Below, piece after piece: positions 45,468 through 56,591 of a stretch of DNA of 64,000 nt (positions are counted from its first letter, which is position 1; each line of letters starts with the position of its first letter). Source of the DNA: Galerina marginata (lineage: Eukaryota; Basidiomycota; Agaricomycetes; Agaricales; Galerinaceae); contig JAECYW010000027.1 in assembly GCA_023014335.1 (NCBI GenBank), forward strand, positions 434,001 through 498,000. The letters run 5' to 3'. The notes under the pieces were generated by a model. It was not told the origin of the DNA and did not search any database. It saw only the letters and a list, made by a program, of their open reading frames with translations. Made by a program: the position numbers and the translations under genes.

Positions 45468-46435
45468 CGTTGATCAACAATTTCCGTTGGTCAAAAAAAA
45501 TCTAGTCCAGTCGGTGTCAGGTGGTTAGTAATGATTCCAAGTAGCTTAGCATGCTTCTGACCTGCCCGTGTTTCAGGTCTATCTAGAAGGCTATAGATCT
45601 GTCAGAGATTGTCAATCGATTAGTCTCGAATCCATCCGTTTTGGGCGATGTCCCGTGAGAACACGGCCAGATCAAATAAATTTGATGGGCAAGGACACCT
45701 CCACAACGTCTGGTGCAGTTGAACCGGCGAACCCTGGGTACCCATTTTGTGACATGCTTTTTCAACCACGTGCCTATTTCCGACCACGTGCCTACCGCGT
45801 CGTTGCGCCGTTTTGTTGATCGCGTACATCTGTTATCACTGTCGACGTCTGGCGTGTTCCTCAACATATTTTCCTGTTTCCTGCTGGATAAATGATGTAT
45901 ATTCACTCACAGAATACTAGTATTTTTTTTCAGGGCCTTAAGTATCATGGTTAGAGCCGTAGATTGAAATCTGTGGGTTAAGCTGCCTCATGAGGCCCGG
46001 TTTCAAGACTCGTGCGCGCGAAGCGCGCTAGAAAAAATCACTAAAAATCAGAAATCTGCATTGAATAGTACTATGCATCTCTGCTGTCTATGAGTTGAAA
46101 AAATTGTAAAGATTTCATTGAAATCTCCGCTTTTCCCTCTTCTCCTTCGCTTTTTTCCGCTTTCGGATACCCAGCACTATGGGGGGAGAACCGTACCCTA
46201 TCTCGATTTAGACTTTCGTCGGGCCGGCTGAAGCACGCTAAAATCAAGCGCGTTGGCTGGGATTTATTTTCTCAAAAAACAGTGCTTTTAAGGAACTGTG
46301 ACTTTACTTGACAACTGGCCGCTTGAAAGTGATGGCCTGCATATTCGCACTGGCAGACGCATGACCGAAGAAAAATCTCTCACTGAATGCTTTACGCTAT
46401 GAAATCAACAAAATGTAAAATATGAGGCGTTATCA
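45468..46435. other. Intergenic, no gene seen
   Basis: Contains a strong hairpin (GCGCGCGAAGCGCGC) at about 46014-46028 and C/T-rich low-complexity around 46125-46160. No coding signal beyond the flanking genes. Confidence 0.45.
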
Positions 46436-47062
46436 TCAATGTCCCCAGCGCTCATTCTGCTTCTGAGCCAGAGTATGCGCCATTTGCACATTCCTCTGAC
46501 CTTGGGGCAGCTTCGCCCGCTGCTGCTGCAACCGAATCAACTGGGTCACGCCTTTCCAATGCATCGGAAAACCCGAGTTCGAATGGTCCGGCTGGTTGTG
46601 GGAATCGTAGGCATGCTTCGCGTGGTCGATCATGGGTTTCATCACGTCGCCTCCATTATTTTTCATCGTTTTCTTGAGGTTGTGCATGAGGCGGACGCGT
46701 TCCCAACCAGCGCCACCAGCGCGGAACATTCGGCTTTCGAGCACGTCGCGTTCGGTGAGAGGTTCTCTTACGATACTGGGTGGGAACTTAGTACTGGAAA
46801 CGCAAAAAGGGAGGAAATAATTCTTACTCTCTTGGCTCAATAGTCGTTTGACGCAGGAGGTTTGGGACGCGAGCTTCGATGTTAGAGAAATCGATATCAC
46901 GCTGGCTAATGGTATCCGCTCGGTACCTGGAAAATATATATGAGGTGACACAGTAAGGAGGAGGAACTAAAAAAATTGATCCTACCTTATAGGGCCGGCT
47001 GCGACAGCTGGGATGGAAAGAACGACGAGAGAAAATAGAACATAGAGTGAAGGAAAGATCAT
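46436..47062 (-). CDS. Small secreted helical protein, family unknown
   Basis: Three exons give about 165 residues. A clear signal peptide (MIFPSLYVLFSLVVLSIPAV + AAGPI) is cut by intron 1 (about 46920-46985). Then RYRADTISQRDIDFSNIEAR to TTIEPR, a ~34-base intron, and TKFPPSIVREPLTERDVLES followed by a basic helical stretch (ERVRLMHNLKKTMKNN, MIDHAKHAYDSHNQPDH, WKGVTQLIRLQQQRAKLPQG) to the TGA at 46436-46438. No cysteines remain in the mature part, and it is rich in His, Lys, Gln and Asn. Function unknown; size and secretion fit the small secreted protein class of fungi. The middle intron is unusually short, but the frame demands it. Confidence 0.7.
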
Positions 47063-48770
47063 AGCGAACTAGGAGATGGGAGAAATATCCAAGTGGCCTG
47101 CACTTGAGTTGGTTGAGTGTGTATGAGTGCGCAGCGCTAGCGAACGACTTCGTGAGCTGGCCATCCTTTATACCTAATGATCGACACGCCATCAACACAG
47201 CACACATGGCATTGGGTTTTGTCGGTGATTTTCGGACACCATTTAGGTCCTTCTCGCTTCCGCGATCAGTCGTTGGCAAGGCGGCAAGACTTTGCTGTGG
47301 TTAGAACTTGGCGTCCGACAAGTCACCCTTGCCTCCGCAGACACAGGAGTCACCGATAAAGCGCGGCGGGCAAAGAGATCGATGGTTGGATTTGACGCGT
47401 GTATGTTACAAGGTCCAACGAGGAGGGAAAAGCTGGGAAAAGGAGCTACCTCAAGGCTTCAAGGCTTGCCATAATGCCACCACCCGTCGGTCCGATTCCA
47501 TTACTGGTTGATCCGGGGTTACTTGATCCGCCCACACTGGAAATCGCCCAAGATGGAAGAACTTTTGAATAGAGTAGATTTAGTAGAATCGGAGGACCCT
47601 AATGGATTTTATATCTGATGAAATGATCGCTTGCCTCAAGGTCAACTTTCAAGTTTGAAACTTACAACCCAAGGAAACAGCCCTTGTTGAAGGTTTAAGA
47701 AAGACAGCTGTCTTCCTACGATAGCAACGGGCCATAGCCCACAGAAATGAAATACCACAGGAATAGTCAAGGAGCGAAGTACGAAAAAGCTGAACAATGA
47801 GCGCAATCGAGAGAAAGTGACTCGACCGTTCGTAGAGTAGAGATTCGAGAACCAATACTTAAACGGCAGAGTCGTTGAGGCGGATTCATCCTGGCACGAC
47901 CAAGGCAACACCAACTCAGCCTGTGTTACTCGAGTAGAACCTCCTAAAATCCTAGCTTTGATGGAGACCATTTAGTACGAGCCGCGCTTCTGGGTTGAAC
48001 AATATTCGGAAGGTGCGTGATGGGAGAGGGCAAGGCGACAGGAGTTACAATTTTTTCTCTTTCGAGTTGCCACGTGACGTCTACGTCCACATTTGTCAAT
48101 TGCAAACTTAATCCAAGCCACATCTCTCGGACGACTCTCCGTCGCTTACCACTGTTACCATCGACGTACCACATAGTAGGTTCAATAACCCTCCTCATCA
48201 TTCTTTCGATGCTGCTCACGTTAAAGCTGACCGAGCCAAGGTCTTTAGGATTCCTGGCGTTGTTTCCCACAGGCTGAGGCTTAAAACTAAAAACTGACAA
48301 ATCCACGCCCCTCATGATCGGACCTCATGGTCATAATCCCCAACCATTATCGCTGCTTGGCTTATTACGACGATCAAAGACGGCGCAGGCAAAAATGCCA
48401 CATACTTGCAAGGTAGGAATATGAAAACTTTGCATTGTACATTCAAGTTCCTATCTATTGTTTTGATAATTCGGCGCATGGCTTTGGCCCGTAGCCACTT
48501 GCTACCTCCAACTCTTTGTTTTTTATGGCCCAACTTACATGCAGACGGGCCAAAGCACAAGCGGACAGAAGCAACGCGTTATTATCCATCGAAACAACAA
48601 TGCACTACTTTTGGCCCGCCACAAACTGGAGTTTCCTTATTTGACGTCTTGACCCGCAGTCAACTCGATTTTCCTCAACTTCCTCCTCCGGAAAAATCAA
48701 AAGCGTTTCCTAGTTCTCTACAGACTCGTGATCATGTTCGTTAATTCCCCTCTCGACCATAACGCTGATC
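47063..48770. other. Mostly intergenic; one possible minus-strand exon
   Basis: At 47944-48315 the minus strand is open for 123 codons from an ATG (MRGVDLSVFSFKPQPVGNNA ... VREMWLGLSLQLTNVDVDVT). It looks moderately protein-like, but it has no recognised domain and overlaps an open plus-strand frame, so it is only mentioned. A TACTCGAGTA palindrome lies at 47937. No other gene seen. Confidence 0.4.
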
Positions 48771-49240
48771 ATGACGATAATATGCAGGTCCTCGTCTCAG
48801 CAACCCGCCGCCGCCACATGCGCCTCCATTCCAGACAAAGAGTACGATAAACTCATTCACGATACATTTAACTTCGATTTTTCGCGAGCCTACGAGTGCG
48901 TAAACAACTGTTTATCGAGTCTTTTTGATTTCCTGATCCCAATTCCTACAGCACCGCGACCAATTCATGTGTCCCTCGTCTGAAACTTGAGGAAGCAGAC
49001 GCTAAGGATATGGAAGTCATTACCGACTTCTGGTACGACACTGAAGTGGAAGATTCCGATGGCGACGCGAAGTTCCAGAAAGCGAAAGGAAAAGGAAAAG
49101 ATAAGGCTAAACGGCCTGCCAACCTTGGTCCACCGTCCGGGAAAGTGGTCACGGCTACGCCAGCCACTGGTCATCCTGCTGGACGGCGTATGGTTACGCG
49201 CCTGGCTGCTTCAAAAGCAAAAGCTCAATCAACCAAGTAG
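48771..49240 (+). CDS. Small charged hypothetical protein
   Basis: Two exons give about 135 residues: MTIICRSSSQQPAAATCAS, IPDKEYDKLIHDTFNFDFSR, then a GTGCGT-started intron (about 48899-48952). Exon 2 reads TATNSCVPRLKLEEADAKDM, followed by EVITDFWYDTEVEDSDGDAK, a Lys-rich stretch (FQKAKGKGKDKAKRPANL) and a Thr/Ala-rich tail ending SKAKAQSTK at 49240. The acidic-then-basic layout suggests a nuclear or nucleic-acid-associated protein, without domain support. The start at 48771 is the first in-frame ATG, but the ATATGCAG just after it is also a possible acceptor, so an upstream exon may exist. Confidence 0.5.
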
Positions 49241-49939
49241 AGCAGTTGATATGAACACCCACATAGCTTTATTTTCGATACCAAATTTCTTAGTTAAATC
49301 TCCAACTCGATCACCAGTATTCATTATTTTTTTAGCCTGAATCATATGATCTCGCTTACCCAGTCGGGTCATCTTTTCCAAAATATCTTCGAGGCTGAGC
49401 ATGTTTTATGGATCGCCTCAATTCCCATGAAATACTAAAAGAAATACTGCGATAGACATCGATCTTAGATTTACTTTGCGTTTGAAGCGTATCCAAGTTT
49501 ATCGGTCATAAACTTCATATTCTTTCTAGTGTCTTCGCGTACCAAGCAACTAGATGCCCCTGTTTTCTCTCTCCGAAATCGACCTTTGTTTATCAATGTG
49601 TTTGTACAAAGGAGGTAGCCAGGTATTCAAGAGTCGATTTATTTTACCCGTCATGGGTGATCTGCAACTTCATCAGGGAAAAGATGTGCGGCTTACATGG
49701 TGATATAGGAGCTATAAAAATTACTTATAATGTCCGGAAGTCATTATAATGTTAGCAAGTCTCACAAGCGCATTGCAATCTCCCATACTAGAGACACTAT
49801 TATTAAAAACTCTGCAAGGTTTCCGGCCATTATAAGGGTTTCTATGGTCACAATTCCTTATAAGCCGTGCAGGCGCGCCAAATTTGCGAATAGCCAAAAG
49901 GTTGATCAACCTCCAACAACATTTATTGGATTTTAATTT
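49241..49939. other. Intergenic, no gene seen
   Basis: AT-rich, with several GTCTTCGCG / TTATAATGTC motifs but no gene. It ends in an A/T-rich tail next to the Pol III-like relic. Confidence 0.4.
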
Positions 49940-50022
49940 TTTTACCTTGACAGGGCCTCGAACGGGGGGCGCCCGACAAGACAAAGCTTGAGCGTTTAAC
50001 CGTTATGCCACAGCGGCTTGAT
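49940..50022 (-). other. tRNA-derived (SINE-like) relic with A and B boxes
   Basis: On the minus strand, TGGCATAACGG (complement of 50000-50010) matches the Pol III A box and GTTCGAGGC (complement of 49955-49963) matches the B box, about 37-45 bases apart. They are followed by a run of A residues (GGTAAAAAAATTAAAA). The T-stem does not pair and no acceptor stem can be formed, so this is not a working tRNA gene. The pattern fits the head of a tRNA-derived SINE or a decayed tRNA. Confidence 0.4.
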
Positions 50023-51108
50023 AACGAGAACTGAATTTACTCAATAAGTAAGCTAACTTCCCTTTTTGGTTACAGGCGCCCGACACAAGGCATTACAATG
50101 CGCAAAAAGCCTTTTGACCGTATTATTAGGTTAATGCGATGTGCTCAGAAGTATTTTCTGCACGTAGAAGGCAACTAAAGTATTCTGAACGTTTACGAGG
50201 TGGCTAAAAGTATTTTATTCTAACTCAAGACGCGTGTAATCAACCTGGCACTATTCTCATGCCGTGTGAACATGGCAAGGTGATCTAAGCGGCACGCCTT
50301 TTTGCTGAAGTTCAGCCTTCGAGTTGGGAAATCCTCTCAGGGACTTTAAACCCCCTGTCCCTCTTTATTATACACGAAAATTGCGTCTTCAGTTCTAGAA
50401 TCAGGAAAGTCTACGAATAAAAGTCCCTCTATATGTATGGGTTAGCTTGTTACAGGGATAATCTTGAATGAGGGCACCGCAGTAAATTCTGCTTGAACCC
50501 GGAGCTCGGACGGAAACGGTAAGGAAACGGCCACTTTCCCGATATAAGTCACTTATAGGTCGAAGAATAGATGTCTAATGGCTCATGTAAAGGGAGCATA
50601 GAACGAGTGCGTATGCCTGTTGAACGTTGAACGTTGACGCTGCAAAAATAACTGGTTTCCGAGGCGTCGATTAGATTAGATCTGTGCCATCAAAAATGAT
50701 CAAATCCATCAGTGGCTGTGCCGCCTGTGCGCATTTTAAATTTTGTTCCAGAATCCAATCCCTAACGCTCAGGCTGTCCTGCATAGCTACTAAACGCGCA
50801 TGCGAGCCTTGCAAGCCCGATCTTCCAGGGCAATATGTTCGTTTCGTTCAATCATGCATCGAAGATCGGACCCTACTTACTATCATTCGTATTTTAGCGC
50901 AGGCCTATAGTTTTTCCCGCTCCTTCTTTAAGGATCTCAGTATGATCTTTTTAAAGCCAGATAATCGGGTAATTTGGGAACTATGCCGTCTTCGACTCAT
51001 CATTTCGAATAGCTGATACCTATATTAACTTGTAGTGAACTTTCCATTCGAACGCGGAGTCGGTCGTGGGTATCTAGCTCCAGTGGATGCATCGCAATGC
51101 CTTTCTTT
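50023..51108. other. Gene-poor stretch with a dispersed repeat fragment
   Basis: GATTAGATTAGAT at 50670 and the following ~120 bases resemble 26957-27070. The open stretch 50684-51016 reads as plausible protein in part but lies in this repeat. No gene called. Confidence 0.4.
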
Positions 51109-51687
51109 TTACTCGGAGCTGTCAGCTGGTGGAGGTGGCGACGCGGTGCAGCCAAGAGCGGTAGCGCCTCCCTAGTGAAATATTAAGCGCTTTGTAGTAC
51201 TCCGTCGACGTCAAGGATGAGTACTCACGTAGCTGTTGTCGGCGCAGCAGGTTGGGATATAAACGCTGGAGGTTCGGTAAAACAGTGAGTACGGCTTCTG
51301 GTTAGGCGTCAGTCGTAACATTCTTACCAAGTATCGTCCAGGTCGACACATAACACTAGATTCGATCGAAGAGTAGTCAGCTCCAGTCGCTAAAATATAA
51401 CATGGCCACCGTCCACCACCCCTCTAGGAAAGATACTCACATCCGATAGTTCCATCGACGGTTGGATAGTCGACTCCCTGGAGTGTGATCAACTGTCCCA
51501 GGTTATCGGGTGTGTTCTAATCAAAAGTAAGTCAGCGTCGCTCATCTATTGTTTCATTAGAATGTACAGCCGCCGAACATACTTCTTGTACATCAAAGCA
51601 GCAAAGTGCCGATGCGCTGGCATCGCAGCTCAGTTGGGCAGCAACCAATGCGGGGAAGACGAGGGCGAAAAGGGCGAAGGCGCGCAT
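51109..51687 (-). CDS. Class I hydrophobin
   Basis: Five exons join to exactly 103 codons. A signal peptide (MRAFALFALVFPALVAAQ) is followed by the hydrophobin cysteine pattern: LSCDASASALCC (C-x7-CC), a 32-residue loop (NTPDNLGQLITLQGVDYPTV...), IGLLC, VDLDDTC, VYIPTCC and SYGGATALGC, then a Pro-rich tail ending at the TAA at 51109-51111. Hydrophobins are secreted and self-assemble into amphipathic films on hyphae and fruit bodies. The third exon (about 28 bases) is set by the acceptor AATCTAG; only this choice keeps the frame into VYIPTCC. It gives a C4-C5 loop of six residues, shorter than the usual eight or more. The alternative acceptor TTTTAG loses two cysteines. All eight cysteines are present in the preferred model. 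Confidence 0.8.
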
Positions 51688-53018
51688 GATGGTAAAGTCA
51701 AGGGTTGAATGGACTGAAAACAAGCTGAAATTCTGAGTCAAGGGAAACACAGAACTTTGAGTTAGGCATGGGCTCGTTTCTTTTATACTCTGCTGGCGAG
51801 GCAATCTGTGTTTCAACTCTCAATGACAACCGCTGTCGCGCGTAAGGATTCTTCAACACTGCGGGTATAAATGAATCAATAAATCAAGTGCGTGTTGACA
51901 TCGCCGACAGCTTGTTCCTGGTCATACTCACGATCCGTCCGTTTACTAAAGCAATATTTCCAACACCAATTAGGTTGTCTTGATGAACCGGCAGGCAGTG
52001 CCACCTGCGACCACCTGAAGTATACTTATGGTGCGGTAATTTTGAATGATTTCAACGGCGAAGCGGGAGACAGGTTCGTTTGCCCATGAACATAATCTAC
52101 GTGCGTAATCTCGCCAATGCTATTCCGACAAATACGTTGTGGTCGGGACTGCGTGGGTAGTGCGCGGAATCTGTCGCACAACAAGGCGAATATGAATATC
52201 ACACCGTTTGATTTCCATTGTGACTGTCAACATTTGGCCGCGTGTCTTTTCCTATACTACACATTCCATCAGAGGCGCTTACTATCCATTCACCCCAGGA
52301 GACCTTCTCCTACTGAAAGCGTCACTGAAATTTTGGGTATTGACATCAGCGCTTACCTCTAAGATGCAGTCGTGGACAAGATATCGACAAAAAAACTCAC
52401 CCCTTGAAAGCGACGTATGGCGGCCTCGCAGGCGAATCGCCAATCTGTTTGCCGATGGACTGTCAAGCAGATCAATTATTCTCAATTCCCCTGCCGATAA
52501 AAATATCCCTCTTCCTATTGGCCTGAATAATTGTTTTCCGGCGCCCGTGATAGGGAAGCCATATTTGATCTATTTTTGTACTCGATTTCGTTTCTGACTT
52601 ATCGTTACAGGTGCAAGTGAACGACAAAATGAACAAGAGCGAAATTTTGTAGTTCCAAGGTACTACTGCACTGCGACTTCCTATAGAGGGAGGTCAAAGA
52701 CCTTCTTGTTCAACTTTCAGGCGCTTGGCTGACTCGAATTTCCACTGTCTTGGGTTCTCGCTTACGATGTTCTAAAGTCAAGTCTCAAGCAGAACTCCTA
52801 AAGGCCTGAATCCTAAAGCGAAATCGCCCTGGCATCTTGTATGTTCTCTAGAGACGGTTTGGTTCCAGACCGCTTGGATTTGGGAAATCTCCTAACTTTC
52901 TCCTATGTTTGTCTTTGGCTCGCTGTCCATGTATAAAAGGCCCTCTCTTATAGCCTGCATTCCGCCATTCTTTACCTTTTCGAACACTTTCGTCACGCAA
53001 TCTTCGAACAATCAGGGC
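51688..53018. other. Intergenic between hydrophobin and membrane-protein gene
   Basis: Hydrophobin promoter on the left (TATAAAAG-like TATAAAAGAA on the minus strand near 51780). No supported gene in 51900-52850. Open stretches near 52208-52597 have no domain signal. Confidence 0.45.
52932..52939 (+). promoter_or_regulatory. TATA box of the membrane-protein gene
   Basis: TATAAAAG lies 80 bases upstream of the ATG at 53019, which supports that ATG over the more upstream in-frame ATG at 52905. Confidence 0.55.
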
Positions 53019-53846
53019 ATGCCCGTCAGCTGCGAACAAACGTTCTGCGTCTTCGCCTATCTGGCCTTCATGTATATCTCACCAATAAGCACTTTTCTCA
53101 TCACTCGTGCAATAGTACAAGGCTTTTATGCGCCAGATCCAACGCCTACCTCGGTTCTCCCGGTAGTATTTGGGTGCGGCTTTGCAGCTGCTCTGATCCT
53201 CCTCGTATGCATCCCGATCGGCCTATCTATCGATCATAAGAAGAATCCCGTTTTTCAAGATCGGTTTTCCCTTTTCTTCCACGTCGTTCAACTACACGTG
53301 TTCGTCATTTTGATGGTTTCTGAAATCTGTGAGTCGTCCGTTCCGGAGGCAGTTTCCACACTCTACAGTTACTTGTTTTGCTTATCTTCAAACCGCAGTG
53401 AAAGTTCCTCAGTGGCTCTTCATCGTCCTCTGCCTCCTTTGCTACCCCATCACACACATGGTGATGCACCTACAATTGGCCGCTCTCGCCGCTGAGGGTG
53501 GTTTCTTTTTCGCAATTTCGGACTTCTTTCTTTGTTCGATGAAGCGAGGAAAGCCATCTTGTGCTCAATCCCAGTCTACGACCGACCTTGAGGCAGGCCC
53601 AGTCGACGAAGCGCGTACGGAATTTGACGCAGAGCTGGAGCTCTTGGAGGCTGAACAATCGGGTATTATGGGATTTGAAGGACCAAGTGACGCACGGCGG
53701 GAGGAGAAACAACCTCTGCGTTCGCCAAGTTCCGTGCAGGCTGCTGTGCAAGTGAGTAAAAAGTGCCTTTCAAATGCCCGGAGCTGATACCTACTTTCTC
53801 CCCCTCTAATCAGGCATCTCCTGGAGCAGGACTGCCTAGAAATTGA
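53019..53846 (+). CDS. Multi-pass membrane protein of unknown family
   Basis: About 235 residues in three exons. Exon 1 begins MPVSCEQTFCVFAYLAFMYI and holds membrane segments MYISPISTFLITRAIVQGF, VLPVVFGCGFAAALILLVCI and FFHVVQLHVFVILMVSEI. After an intron (53328-53398), KVPQWLFIVLCLLCYPITHM adds another segment, then AALAAEGGFFFAISDFFLCS, and a hydrophilic acidic tail follows (TDLEAGPVDEARTEFDAELE). A last short exon (ASPGAGLPRN) stops at 53844-53846. Four to five helices. It resembles no family I can name with confidence. The start choice rests on the TATA box and on the absence of coding character before 53019. Confidence 0.7.
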
Positions 53847-54416
53847 CGGCGCCGCTTTTCTTGCGCTCCGAGGTTTGTTTCAAGTTCCCATCGACACAAC
53901 TTTCAACCTTTCATCCTCCTTCACAATAATTCAAATCGACAATTCAGGACGCTGTCGCTAAATCCTTCGTCTATACCAGTTCACCTAAGACAGACCTCCC
54001 GAAATTTATCCTGACTTCAGTCTCTGTTAAAGAGCTAAATCCCGACCTTCAAACGTTGGGTATTTTCAAGTCACCCTCAACGTGGGGCATTATATCCTGG
54101 CATTAGTTTAGGACAATATAAATATGACTGTAGTCAACTGTTATTAATTATGCCATCCTTTTAACCCATCCATTCATTGTTTCTGCAATCCAAGAAAACA
54201 CAAAAAAGACCCGACCTTAGACAAGTAATCGGTCATAGAAATGAGCGTCAAATATTTTCTTCCTGGTCGAACCGCTGACTCGATCTAAAAGGGAAAATGA
54301 TCCGTTGATCCGGAACGAGTTGAAACCCAAAATGGAGTGCCGATGACAAGTTGAGGACAAGTTGTCTTACGCCGTCTCATTTACCTGAGCAAGTTTCGTG
54401 ATTTTGTTGGCCAGCA
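53847..54416. other. Intergenic, no gene seen
   Basis: 3' region of the membrane-protein gene and promoter of the F-box pseudogene. AT-rich without coding signal. Confidence 0.5.
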
Positions 54417-55985
54417 ATGACCGTCACTACGCTCGTCGATGCTCTTGCCTCCCTTGACATTCAAGCTTGTCGATCCACGCCGATCTCGACCTTGCCTCCC
54501 GACATCCTCTGGCGAATATTTCTAATGAATGCCGATATGAACGATGACGAACCCATACCTACCGACTGGGACAAGCGCAGAGCCCTCCGAGCCTTTAATC
54601 ATACCTGGCATTCCTCGCAGGTTTGCCGCGAATGGCGAGATCTGGTCATGAACGCTTCGTCGTTGTGGGGCAGAGTCATTGACCTAGATATCCTCTGGAG
54701 CGTTCACAGCGATTGGAGAAAGGAGGTTTTTGCCCGAACTGGGGACGCACCACTTTCTATCAGGGGAGGAATTAACCCGTGGAACACGCGGAGCTTGTAT
54801 ATCGATCCGGACGCACTTACGTTTTTCGACATGATTATCGATAAACAGTAGACCAGAATTCGGGTGCTTGATATTTGGGTTCACCAATATCTGATGGCAA
54901 TATTTGCTCCACGGATCTTGACCGCTGTACGGAAACCCGCACCCATGCTGGAGATTTTCAAGGTCCTCGGGTATAGTTCCCTCCTGTCTCAACCAGATAA
55001 TTTTTTCTTCAAGGACGCCCCCCGTTTGTACGCCTTCAAAGCTTCTGGTGTTCCAGTCAACCTTAATTCATCATGGCTACAACAACTTCGAGAATTGGGC
55101 CTATCTTTTACCCGTCCACGCCCTCAGATACTCGGTATTCTTACGCTGACTCCTCTACTGGAAACACTCACCCTCGATGGGTTTCTACCGTACGAGGACC
55201 AGATGCCGATTGGGATAGGGCCTTCTCAATGTCAGCAGTCAATCTCTCTCCCGCGACTGAGAGTAATCAATATGCCCATTATCGACGACAGTATTCTAGA
55301 GCCGATTACCCCGGCGCCTAGGTGCAGTTTATCATTTTCAAGCAACGCCTTCATTCGGACAGACCCATGGGCCGAAAAATCGATTCTTTCTCGCTATTTT
55401 CGCAATTGTTTTGAGGACTTTTCACACGCGACGCACTTCCACCTGGGTTTGAGCAAAAATTATTTCGCCATCTCTACCGAGCGCGATCCGACTTTTAATC
55501 CCGTCTCCTCTATATCCACTGTTTGTGCAGATGCCGAAAAAACGACACCCCACATAGCGGAATTCTTCATACCTTTCATTGACCCCCTCTCCAATTGCAA
55601 TCTCAGCTCTGTCAAAACCTTACGTCTGTCGATTAACATGAACGACCTACCTCCCATTGATATGGCCTCCAGACGTCTCTTCTTCTTATTCAGCTCCATA
55701 GAAACCCTGGTCACGAGCGCAGACGTACTTCAGTTTCTTTTGGAAATTCCCAAGAATGATACTCACATCTTCCCCTCACTCCGAATTGTCGAGATTACGA
55801 ACGTCCCCTTCCTAACACCCGAGCCGATCTTACTATTCCTGTGGTGGAGGAAAGACTTGGGTGTTCCTCTAGAAATTTTGGATTTTACCCAATGCAGTAC
55901 CCTGGCATCGAAGCAGTTAAAATTCTTTGACCAGATGGCCGGATTGAAGGTACGCTGGGGGACTGATTCTGCAGTCACAGAATAG
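54417..55985 (+). pseudogene. F-box protein gene interrupted by one in-frame TAG
   Basis: A 522-codon reading frame, open on both sides of a single TAG at 54849-54851. The first part has the F-box-like block (STLPPDILWRIFLMNADMND ... SSQVCREWRDLVMNASSLWG) and the second part the leucine-rich region (PLLETLTLDGFLPYEDQ ... LEILDFTQCSTLASKQLKFF), ending GLKVRWGTDSAVTE. In the intact paralogue at 43911-45467 the same place reads TEWSRIRRLDV, here DKQ(stop)TRIRVLDI, so the stop stands where the paralogue has Trp: a TGG to TAG change would explain it. No frameshift or other damage is visible, and no splice-site pair removes the stop cleanly. It may be a recent pseudogene, a sequencing error, or a gene whose truncated F-box part is still made. 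Confidence 0.8.
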
Positions 55986-56137
55986 ATGCGTGTCGAGCAG
56001 CGAAACAGTGTCGTTGCACCACAATTTATATTTAAATTTCTCAATAAAATAAAAGCGGACTGTCCTGACAGATACTTCAATTAACACATTGCTAAGAAAC
56101 GTGCAGAGCTCTCCATCAGTATTCAAGCATTTTAGTT
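55986..56137. other. Short intergenic stretch
   Basis: 3' flank of the F-box pseudogene, containing AATAAAATAAAA that may serve as its polyadenylation signal near 56043. Confidence 0.4.
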
Positions 56138-56470
56138 TCCACGGGTTTCTCAACCTGAAAAACCGCCAAAAACCGTAAAAAACCGTCGAAACTGGAAACT
56201 TGGAAACCTATGTCCCCATTTCAGGAAACCTGTCCCTGGCTCGTCACACCGATTATTCTGGCCCTTTCCAACCCTGACTGCATCAGTAATTTGTAGTTTA
56301 GGTTTCCTGAGGTTTTATAACCTAAAAAACCTCGAAAAAACCCGAAAAAACACGGAAACCCGGAGTTTTGGAAACCTAAGTCCTTTTTACCGGAAACCTA
56401 ACTCAAAAACGATGTACGAAAACTTAGAAAACCTCGAAAAACATCGGAAACCTCAAAACCAGGCTCATTG
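56138..56470. repeat. GGTTTC/AAACC repeat cluster, left
   Basis: Two diverged copies (about 56138-56240 and 56298-56408) of a unit with the order GGTTTC-T...AACCTGAAAAACC...AAAAACCGT...GGAAAC-TTGGAAACCTA-GTCC...GGAAACCT, plus trailing AAACCTCGAAAAA blocks to 56460. The unit is rich in opposed GGTTT and AAACC, so each copy can fold back. Related copies lie at 57834-58025, on the other side of the hAT-like MITE. Confidence 0.6.
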
Positions 56471-56591
56471 AGAGCGTTAACCTCTCGATTTGGGTGTATA
56501 AAGTCACATTAGTCACAAAAGTATGCTGGTGCCCAACCTAATGGGCGACGAAATAAATGTGATGGGTTGGGTTTCATTATATAGTCCTGCA

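Noticed and set aside
47944..48315. 123-codon minus-strand frame
   Set aside because: Moderately protein-like but without domain, splice context or conserved motif; left as a note only.
49940..50022. Functional tRNA gene
   Set aside because: The T-stem pairs poorly and no acceptor stem forms, so it is described only as a relic.
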